The translations under genes were made by a program, and so were the position numbers. Under the pieces are notes generated by a model. It worked only from the letters and a program-made list of their open reading frames with translations. It was not told the origin of the DNA and ran no database searches. 64,000 nt of DNA from Heliocidaris erythrogramma (taxonomy: Eukaryota; Echinodermata; Echinoidea; Camarodonta; Echinometridae): the NCBI GenBank assembly GCA_025617745.1, contig CM046868.1, positions 22,063,608 through 22,127,607 on the forward strand. Reading direction: 5' to 3'. Each line of letters starts with the position of its first letter. Position 1 is the first letter of the stretch. Shown piece by piece: positions 12,101 through 24,100 of the stretch.

Positions 12101-15100
12101 CAAAAGTCTTTATCTCCTCCTAGTCATGAATACAAAACAGTTGAGATACATGTAAGGTAAAAAAAACATTAATTTCATATACACCTGTATAATGACCTCT
12201 ATGACCTGTCACCTTTGACCTACGTGAACAAAAATCTAATCACTTCGTCTCACTATGGTGATGCATACTAGTTCCAAGTTTGAAGTTAATGGCTCAAATG
12301 GTTCTTGAGATATCACATTAACAAGACTAAAACCTGCAATTTCAGAATTGACCTATATGACCTTTGACCTACGTATTCCAAAATCTAATCAGATCGTCTT
12401 TTCATGGTGATACATACTAGTACCAAGTTTGAAGTTCATACCTCAAACGGTTCTTGAGATATCGCGTTAACAAGGCTAACACCTGCAATTTCAGAAATTG
12501 ACCTGTAACCTTTGACCTACATACCCCAAAATATAATCAGATTGTCTTCTTATGGTGATACATAATAGCACCAAGTTTGAAGTTCATACCTCAAATGGTT
12601 CTTGAGTTATCACTAGAACGAGGCTAACACCTGCAATTTCAGAAATTGACCTCTGTGACCTTTGACCTACGTACCCAAAATCTAATCAGATCGTCTTCCT
12701 ATGGTGATACATACATGTACTAGCCCCAAGTTTGAAGTTCATACCTCATGAGAAAGCAGGATGGAATGGACGGACAACCCGAAAAAATAATGCCTTCAGT
12801 GCCACCTTTGGTGGGCGGAATGGCATTTTCCATGGCTGAATGTTACAGGATACATTTGCGTAATAAATACACTAATAACAGTCACAAGGCTTTATATCAT
12901 ATGCAGACAAGATTATTCATACATGTAGGTGCTTATGTGGCACAACCAATTTGAAGAAATGTTCTAAACCATGTCCCACCCTGTGCAAACATTTTTTTAT
13001 TCATTCATGAGACAGGTGTTCAAGTGTTGAAAATACCCATTGTTTATCTTGCTAGCAGCTGAGTTCATGAAATCAACAATTCCAATTCATGAACTGCGTT
13101 AGATTTTCAGAAAGGAGAGGCTCCTTAGTCAAAATTATGCAAACACTACCAAAATGATTCATGACAACCATCTCATACTTCTTCTTCCTCAAACATGAAG
13201 TCTCCTACTGAATCCTTGTCAGCTTCAGTGAGTGGTGACTCGGCTTTGACAGTCCGATGCCTAGCTCTCATGAAGGCTGACGTCTCCAGTGTACTTCTCT
13301 TCTGGACCTAAATCATCAAGAAAGATGGCAGTTGTACGTGAAAATGTGGGCTACATGCATTTTATCCTTTCTCAAAGTTGAACACGAGGTTCAAGAATGC
13401 AAGATGCTTTTTGAGGACATTGCCTCCTTCCCATGATCATCATGCACAATTGTACATGAATATCTTTGCAAAACTCTGGTACGACCATGCTTGGGTGTTA
13501 ATTGCTTTGCTGACAATTCATAACTCAACCAAATCTCCAACTAACGATACAAGTTCAACCTAACCCTAACCCTATACCTAACCTAAAACCAATTTACAAT
13601 CATAAATCTAACTCTATATCTTTCATAAAATAAAGCCTTGAGCAAATGTCTCCTGAGCAGGTCTCAGATCACCTGCAGAATAGGTAAATTGTGCACCTAC
13701 TCTATGCAGAGATTTGGAATTATTTAGCTTCAAAGTAAAACTTTGGCGACCCCTTTACAAATGGAGTATAAACTTAGTATTGAACACAGCCCTGTGTGAG
13801 TTGGTGGCAGCAAATAATCCACTGCCAAACAAATTACAGGTTATACCTTTTGGAAAATCTTTCACATCAGCTTTTTATAATGGAAACTGAAAAAGGAATT
13901 TGAAAAAGGAATTTGGGAAAATCTCATCAAAATTGCTTTGTTTTGCAGTGAATTACAGGTCAGCAAAATAGCAACAAAAAAGTATGTTTAATTTCTATAG
14001 CCCCTCCCTGAAACTGGCCATTGCTGTTATTGAAAGACTTGTATCAATAAAGGTAAGGTAAGTAAACACTGGGAATAAAGGTCAATATGTACAGTATCCC
14101 AGTTCAACTATATCGATATAAACTAATATGAAAATTGCATTGTACTTCAATGTTTGTTGTGTAAACATCATTTCTTCAAACAATCATCACAATGATTTGC
14201 ATATATCTTTTTACTTCACAGTAATGAGGACTGCTGTCAGAAATGTTATCATTTAGGAATAACTCCTTTTTTTTCTGTATTAAATTTCATCCCCTTACTT
14301 TTATTTTTCACAAATAAAATCTGAAATTATATTTAATTATTGTTATGACAAACCAATAACTATTTTAAAGAGCTTGCCATTTATTTAAAAAAAAAATCAG
14401 AAGTAAAAGAATCCAAATATACCTGCTTCATGGCCTCCTCCCCGATCCAGTCAGAGTGCTTGCGGATACTCTCTAGGAAGTCTTTGAGATCACTCATGGA
14501 TGCTTCCTTGATATTCTGTCTGATCATGGGAATGTTGTCTGCCATCCGCTCACAGAAGCGATACCGCCTCACCCTCGGCAGGTAGGTGTGTTCAAGCTGT
14601 TCTAGGGTCTTCAGTGCAGGATAGTACCTATGGAAGAACAGTGTGATAGAAGCTTAAGATGCAGAAGAAGAGGGCACCTCAAGCTCTCCTGTTCAGCACA
14701 TAGTCGTACATAAAAGACAATGAGCGACAGAACAAGATATCAAAGTACACCGTGTAAGATATTGCTGCATAGAAGAAGAAACCAAAGTAGAGAAAAAATT
14801 ATGAGAAAGTAAATTGACTCTCGAGAGATGAATAGTTTTTATTTGATTTAAGGGTTCTAACGAGACCTGAAGTAATCTAGCCCTTTACTATGGCATAGAT
14901 GGTAGCCAGGGGACTCAACAGTGAGACCTGCCTTAGTTACCACTAGTATAGAAAGAATTTACCTGTCTATAAAGACTACACTTCATTTTTCCCTTTAAAA
15001 GCATTTCTCATTGAAACCTGTAATAAATTAACTTGTGCGTAAAGACCACCTGATTTATATAAAGACTACATTTCATGTCTCCCCTCAGCCGTCATTACAT

Positions 15101-18100
15101 ACAGGTTTTATTGATTAAGAAAATAAAAGTACACAAATCAGCCTTTAAATATGAATAATGACTTACATGCTTTTCTCAAATAGTGATACTTACCTCTTGC
15201 TTTCTATTTGATCATTCAGTTTGCAATACATCTCCAGAACTACCAGACAGAAAATAGAAAAACAAATAATGTGTCATTGCCATATGAGATATTTTTGGAT
15301 GCCTTCCAAAAGCAGAATGAAAACATAGTCTCTGCACTCAATTAACAAGAGGAAGAAGGGCCTATCTCCATCAATCAGTTTTTTAGTTATTAAGAAAAAG
15401 CTCAATATTTTAATAATTTCCAGTGACAGAATATTCTTACCTTTAGGTGTTGTATGTATTTCATCTAATAAATGTCCCCTGTAAAGATGAAATAAAATCC
15501 ATCTATAAACCTTGTCAAAATATCAATATTTTCTGTGAAAACTCAAAAGCTGTTTGGATAGAGTTGGGCCCTTCTTACTCTTCATTCAACTGAAGCAAAT
15601 GTAAAATGATAAACTAATAGCTTCGGCTTCATAATGAACATATGGTGTTTATCATACTTTTCACATGCCACTCATGTCCATGCATACAGCTCTGTTTCAG
15701 ATCAATGGTATATACAAGTAGGTGGACAAAATGACAAAATTTTAGAATTATGTTTTTCACTTTGGAACCTTTGCAGAAATGTGGCCTAGGGTTCAAATTA
15801 TAAGAAAAAAGTAGTGGCCGAGCTAAAACATTTTTAGTTCGATTGGTAGAGGGCAGCAAACATCAGAAAAACTGAATTTGAAATTGAATTATCTACTTCA
15901 AATCAGAGTCATGAAGTCAATCTAAGAGTAACTTTTTTCATTTCATTTTCTAATGCTTGTTATATATGCTTCAAAATAAAAAAATGGAGAAAAATGTTGA
16001 TTCCCCCCCCCCCCTATTTTTTACATCATTTTCATGAAATATATTTTTAAGTTCTAGAAAATGACAATAAAATGCAATATGAGCATTGTTGATGACATTA
16101 AATATGTAGCAAAAGGGGTGGGCACAGGAGATGGGTGCAGCAGATAGCTTCAAGGGTGACCACAGGGCACTTTGATCCCCATCCTTTAAATAGGATATTG
16201 AAGACAGCATTAGACAATGCCTGATATATGTTTTCACACAGAGGATGCATATATGCTTTGCTTGATGAGTTTCATATGTGATTTTTAATTTGCACTAAAA
16301 TCTAAAATGTAATTGTATGTCAGTTTGTAAAATTTTGTACTACATGTTGCCTTTCTCAAAGCCCGAAAGGAGTGCTTCAGATATGCATGTAACAAATAAT
16401 ATTAACATTAGAAACTTGTAGACAGTGAGGCCTTCTACATCTACATGTACATGGAAGCACATGGTAAAGTGTGCTAGAACTCATATAATAGTTAATAGTA
16501 TCAAAATGCAATGCAAATACTTTGAATTTACAGGAATTCTCATAAACTTGGGCATACATGTACGCATACAAGGGTATGATTTAAGCAAATATATGCGAAT
16601 GTACCACATATAAATTCTGTACCTCGAATCTGACTTGAATGGTTCCTGAATACAAGTACATACTGGTAGTGCACATTGATTTAAATCCTTTTCCTCTCAT
16701 AAACAGCTATTAGGCGAAATTTTAAAACCTTTTTCATTAACTACGGAGGAATTTTAAGTGTCTTTGAGGGTACTATATTTCGCTTCTCACTTTGTTTACT
16801 CATAATTCAAAATTGTAAGGCAAGGCCTGATAATTTAAAATCATTCATATGCATTAAATATTTAAAAAAAATTATTATAAAAAAAGATAATTATCACCAC
16901 TTGTTGGATGTTTCGGATGTGACAGAAAAGTTAACAGAAAATTTTAAACGCACTTACTTTTTCTTCGTAAACTTTTAAACAAAAGATGTTGAATTCAATT
17001 TGCATTTGCTAAAACTATAAGACATATGGACTATATCACACAACAAATCAAAAAAATATCTGCATATTAGAATATTTTTTACATTTACTACTTCAGGCCT
17101 TCCATTGTTAAGGGAAAATGTCACGTCCGAAACATCAATTTTGACTCTTTCTCGCATAAAAACAAAAGACATTAACAAATTAAAGTGGGATAGCAATTTT
17201 CTTTCATTCCTTCTCTTTCACCCAGGCATCAAAATCATTTAAATTTTGGGAAACTTCATAAAAAAATTTAACTTTCAAAATATTAAGGTTCAGTGTTATA
17301 GCTACGGTGGTCGGTGGTGGACGGGCCCGACCAGCACGGGGGATTTCCGTCCACCACTCCGGGTGAAAAACACTGCTTCCGACCGGCACTAATTTCACAT
17401 AAGAACAGCATTAAACGTAACTGTTTGTGAAGAAACGTGGTACTTACATTCATATTTCCATCTTTATTCTTGTTTTATTTGCAATCGTACAAGAATCATG
17501 CTTTCTATTTGACAATAAATGATTATTTCTTAAAGATTTGCCGAGTTTCGTTGTCTTTTGTTACGCACTATACTGTACTACTGTTCGTAATTTGCACATA
17601 CAAATAGATATGTTTTACGTAGCGTATACCGGAAGCTGCTAATTGCGAGGCTCCGTTCGCTAGGATGACTTGTTGCTTGTCAGTCAGTGAAATTTGAACC
17701 ACCACTAAAAATTTCCTAGCTATAACACTGTTAAGGTTAACACCTGCAATTTTAGAAAGTGACCTGTGACCTTTGACCTCAAAATCTAATCAGATCCTCT
17801 TCCTATGGTGATACATACTAGCGCCAAGTTTAAAGTTCATACCTCAAATGGTTCTTGAGTTATCGCTAGAACAAGAAAGCGGGACGGATGGACGGACAAG
17901 CCGAAAACATAATGCCTCCGGCACCACCTTCGATGGGCAGAGGCATAAGAAAGTTTTTTAAGTAAAAATATACTTCAGATGAATTGTTTTAAAGTTATTC
18001 TACACTCGAACATAAATTTAAAAACAGGATCATTCAACGCCGCAATAATGATTGATATTTTACCAAGAAAAAATTCACTAAATGCATGCTAAATGGATTG

Positions 18101-21100
18101 AAAAACATGGTACATACAGTGTATATCAAAATCATCTTTTTAACAGCTAGGCCTGAGCACAAAGTATTAGGTTTATCACTGTTGGTAGGCTACATTACAA
18201 AAATAATAAGATAAACACATAAGGATGTTTATTGCCATGAATCTTTATGAAAGGAATACTCGTATACTCTGTATGCCTCTCAATTCAACAGAAAATGTAA
18301 TTTCATGCTTCAGTTGCCAGATAATGGTCAAGTACTGTATATGAGCAAAGGATGGAAATCAGTGACATTTTAAAGGAAGGGAAACCAAAAATGATATAAA
18401 ATGATCTGGAATTTCAAAACAAAATTATATGAATATTCTTGATATCTATCTTGTTTTAACCCATTGAAACTGAACCCTAAATGACCAGGGTAACATTGGA
18501 AAATGTGTTTTGTACCAACATCAAATCCAAAGCGTTATTACAGAAAATTGCAAGTTTTATGCTGCAGTTGCCAAACAATGGTTACCGGTATTAAGCGTGT
18601 TTGAAGGTTGGAAATCAGTGACATTTACAGGGAAGTGACATTTACAGGGAAGGGAAAAATGAGTCAGAGAGAGTCGGAGAGAGATAGAAGCAGAGATAAC
18701 GCGATGATGGCTGTGCTTAACAGGAGGCTCACCGGATAATGAATCATATAATGTAGAAAAATGCCTGATAGACTACAACACAAGGCATTGCCAACTGGTT
18801 CAGTCTACGTTATACATGTACATATGTACATGTATGCAAGAAGGGCGGTCGTTTAGTCGGTACGGCTTGGGACACAGATGTGGGTGAATGCTGCGTGACA
18901 GAGCCAGTCGTGTAGCACACATTGTATTCACATGCATGCATGAAACTCATGAATGCAAGTTTTAATGATCTCTTCCACCGTTCTAATAAACCGCAAAGGG
19001 CTGAATGGTAATTAACGTCGCCAGTTTTGATGTTCAAGGTCATGGATTTATTGAAAAAGTTATATGAGATATCACTAATATTTTTTTTGAACTATGAACT
19101 ATAACCATGTAAATGTCACATTAAGGGTAATTTTTGTGAAATGAGAATTGCATTCCCATGCCATTAAAGTCAATCTGACTCCTAAATAGCAAATTAAAAT
19201 TGCTCAATAATTAACTACAATGTAATTGTATATTTTAGAAGAAAATATTATTCTAGTCTATATTTTTATAGAACATTGTAGACTATCTTATCACTGCCAT
19301 ACAATCACAACATTGAAGATCACTTTACATGTAGCCATAGCAGCTGACATCAGTACATGTATACTGTCTTCTGTGCACTGCGTCATGTTTATTGAGCTTC
19401 AGTTAAGATTGGACTAAGTATATTTTAAATTTCCTTTCAACATATATGTGTAGATCTTGACAACTGGTTTATACAGGTACTTAAAGGGAAATTAACCTCA
19501 GCGTATGAATTAGCTTATTTTGAATGGTGTAGTATATGCCTCTTATTTGATACATGCAATTTCATGTAAAAACACAGGATATAGATATAAATCACTATTT
19601 TCCAGCCAAGTTATCGTCTGCTAGCAATAATAAGGGGGCTGCCATTACTTTATGTGTACACGAACATATTTTTCATCCCAAGTAAAATTTCCTTCATCGT
19701 TAACTTGTAATTGATTTTTAGAGGACAAATATATATTAGATAAAGTCACATATTCTGAAATGTAAGTTTAGTTTTATATATTTTTTAAAAGGTCTTAATT
19801 TGTTCATAAAAAATATACTTCATAAAAAATATACGTCAAGGACGGAGACAATCGTAACAATACCAAAACAAAGCGAGGAATCTGCTTTACAGGATGGCTA
19901 TTAGAACTCATGGGTCGTCAATTATCTAGGCCCATGGCCAATAACAATCGTAATACAATCAGAACAAAGCGACGTATCTGTTGTAAAGGTAGGCTATTAT
20001 CAATGCATATGGTACCTAATGATCCGTGTCATGCACAAAATGGCAGCCTCCATGGAAAGACGTAGCAGACAATAGGTGCATCTAGAATATCACGTGGGGT
20101 TACTTGTCCTTTAATAAAATCTATACATAGACCAAGGTGAAGGTAACCGTATACAATGTCAGTGCAATTCAGCTCTCTGAGACCATTAGTGTTACATACA
20201 TGTATTTGAGCTGCAACACTTACACAATGTAAATGTAACTTATTTTCACAGGCACTGATGTACACATTGAGAATCTGTGACCATACATTACATGGATATA
20301 TAACTAATTTTCTCAGTTTCCTCCTTTTAATTACAACAGTTAAATTAATAATGCATAATAACATAAGAGCATCAAACAGAGGAAAATCTAGATAAACATA
20401 AACATTTCAAGCTTACATTGATAAAGATAGTAAATTAGTAATGGAACTATTCAAACATTCTTCATACAGTGAAATAGAAATGGTTAAATTGTGTATAAAA
20501 TGTAAAATCTACATACTTGAAAAAAATTGAACTTTTCAAATAAGATTACCGGTATATAAAAGTATGGTAAAAATAATTCTTCTGGCAGTTTTCTATGCAT
20601 TTTGACAATCACACACATGCAGACAAAAATTACCTTAATCATCTTTTTTTTAAAAAGTAATACAGGTATATATTTTGTTTTTCTTGATTACATGTATCTT
20701 TGGCATCATAGCTCCCTAAAAATGATTGTTTTGATTAAAATTAATTACAATGACTTCATTATGGCTGGCACACCCATTACTGTACATCCTACTATTAAAG
20801 CACAATTAATTATAGTTTCCTGGCAATTTGTCATAAAATGGAGAAGGTACCTCATTGTTGTGCATTTTATAACAACTTTGTTAAATGGATCAAAGTATCA
20901 TCTGCATGTTGGGTTTGAAGCCCTTAAAAAAACTGATCGCATTTGTCCGCTAACAATAACGATAACGAGATATTCAATCAAAAATACACCCTACTCTACT
21001 GTATGGTGAGTAAGCATGAGAATACTCTTGCCTGTTAAGAGTAGGGCAGCTCTAGGGTGTAGCTTAAAGCTCGTTATTGATATCTTTATCGGACAAATGT

Positions 21101-24100
21101 GACAAAAAAATATGAAGCGGTAAACTGCCTAAAAACACTGTGATGTTTTTTAAGCGTACTGCGCTTCACATTTCTGTTATTATAACACACATTCAAATGA
21201 GTATTCGGAGGACATTTGCTGCGTCATGCGTTCCCACTTGCGATTCATCTATAATACACAACAAACTGTGGCATATGTGAACGATTCTTTAGTTTGAAAA
21301 TTTAATAAAATATGAATAATAAGAAAATTTCAGCTCGACATCTTCAGGAAGGGTTGTTGAATTGAGCTTTCTCAATATAGAAACATATTACTGTATAAGC
21401 TGATATTTTCGCGTACAGATATTTTCGCGAATGGCGACCTCTGCCACATATTCGCGTGTTGTTAAATTCGCGTTCACCACCACACAACAGATCTAGGGAA
21501 AGACCCCGGGAAAGACATGAAGGGATAAAGAACCTAAACAGAGTTGATATTCCCCATCTGAAGGTGGAAAAAGCGAATACATTTACACATCGCGGGCGCG
21601 GGAATCATAATGGGGCCAAAAAAATCTGAGCAAGCAATTGTTAGGGCTAGCTAGCTAGGCGTGCTAGGGGATCGCGAAGCGACAACGCATGGTTTGTACT
21701 ACTAATAGTACAGCACTGTATTGTTCGCCTTGTAAAAATGTGCTCTCGTAATGTTGCATGTTCATATGAGAATATTTTCGCGTGTTGTTAAATTCGCGGG
21801 GGATCTTTCATTCGCGAAATTCGCGAAAATAAAACCCTCGCGAAAATAACAGCTTATACAGTATACCAGTGCAAATCTTACATGAGACACTGTTCTTGAA
21901 GTGTTCTTCAAATGAAATATGCTTCCTCTACATGTAGGTCATCAGATTACTTCCTGGTCCCTTATGTGCCAATCTGTGTTTGTAGTCTAATTTTAAAAAT
22001 GTCAACCATAATCTTTAGCATGCAGATGTGATCGCACTGCAATCACTTTCATCCATAATAATAGAATTCCACAGGATATACTGTACATTATGTACCCAAA
22101 GCCTAGTTCACACATGATACTGTAAACTGCTTTAAAAAAGGCAGCAAAATAAAAACCATTTTATATTCAAATGATGGCAAAGGAAGGTAAAAAAGATAAA
22201 AGCTGATCACAACAAAGGACTCTACGCATGCTCTGTGATCTGTTGGATATAAGATACAGATTTCTGACACGCACTGTGTGAATGTTACTTCATTTTGCCT
22301 AGTGGTCGTTTTGAGGCGGTTTACAGCGGCATGTGTGAATGAGGCCTACGAGATGACGTACATGTACATGTAGCTTACCTGGCAAGCATGTCTGGAGATG
22401 ATCGACTGTTGCAGTGATGTTCCGTAACATACTTCTTGTTGTCTGTAACTCTTCTGCCTTCTCAATGACTGGATTACCCGACTTCTGCAGCGACTGATTG
22501 GTTTGTAGCACCCCATCCTAAAGTACAAACAATTCAAATAATAACATTTGAATGTGGCAAAAGGGGGAGGGGGTTCAAATGTACTTACATGTAGATCTCA
22601 GTACTTGTATTTAGAATAGATACATATGAACTGATGCTGGATAATAAGATTCTTGGAGGTAGTACGAACCATTCCCTGACATCCACAAGTGGTTGCATGT
22701 GTGTTCAAACATGCAGAACCTCTGGGGGTGAGATGGGGGATTGTCGTTTACACATCAATAAAGAGGCCAAGAAAGGAAATCTTTGCCATGACAAGGCAGT
22801 TTCCTCTTTTAATCCATGCAGAGGATATGGGTACCTGGTATCAAGACAGGACTATTCCTTGTTTCTTTTTTTTTAATTCATTTTTTTTTTGGAGAAGGGA
22901 TGGGGGTAGAAGAAGAGGCCCCACAATGGCAACAACGCTAGAAAAAAGGCCAGGATAGTACCAGAATGTCTGGAGAATCACGCATGTCAGACATAAGTCA
23001 TTTACAGTTAAAGACAATATCATCATGATTATCAAAGACTCCTTATACAAAGTTCTGATCAAATATATGAATAAAAGTTAGAAAACAAAAGTCGTATATC
23101 CTTTCCTAACTTTCTTGCAAGCAGTGATGGGAGAGGATGTCATATATGTATTTTTTTACTTAGCAAATACCAACCTTGAGTCTCTTCGCATGTGCTCTGA
23201 CCTGGAGAAGCTCACCGACGCTGTCTACAAACCCCTGGTAATGAAAGTTACACATCCTCTCAATATCCCTGTCATGGTCGGCGATGCGGGCTTTGAGATG
23301 CTCTCCAAACTCCTGTTGACCTTTGCCATCTTGGATAGCTCTGAAAACAGAACATAAAATATTGATAATTTCATCTGACTTAAAGAAAAAAGTTAGGAGA
23401 AATGACAAAGAAAAAATGTTCACGCAAAAAGAAAATTGCATTGTTTGATAAAGTAAAACTAGCTATTTCAAGTATTCTGTGCACTTGCAAACCAAATTCA
23501 ACTTACACTTGACAATTTACATTACCATGACTTACCTAAAAAATATCTTCTTGTATGCTAACGATCCCTCACCAAGTCTTAAACATTGATCATTGCGGAA
23601 CATTTACTTTTTTGTGAAATAGTTATCACATTTACTCATTAACTTATGATAAACAGATTTCACATCCCCTGAGCCTTGTGACATTTCCACATAATTTTCA
23701 GTACAAATAACAAATGATTATAATATGTTATTAAAAAAAAAGAAAAATCATGTTTACTCTCATTAACCTACTATGCCTGGCTATAATCACTATGAACATA
23801 TATCCTCCGAAAGTATTTTCATATATTCCTACCACATTTTTACTTTCAAGTATTGTTCACAATTGTGTCTCTAAACTCTGAATAAAATACACCTTCCAAA
23901 GAAAAATTTGAATTTTATAAACAGTTTAGTACAAAACTACACCACTGTCAAAATACTGCTGTACATGTACATAAACATTGGAAACGATTTCTAAACACAA
24001 AATCATGTTCAACTAAAACAATCTAAATCTGTTTCAAAAGGTGAGCCATTTTTAATTCAATTTATTTCAATTTTGAAAAAAGACAATCTTCCAATGGAAT

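Noticed and set aside
20602-21009. 135-residue plus-strand ORF in EXOC6 intron 3
   Set aside because: AT-driven composition, no known domain, and it runs into a hairpin repeat at its end.
22346-22537. 63-residue ORF starting MNCLYFRMGCYK
   Set aside because: Out-of-frame shadow of EXOC6 exon 3.
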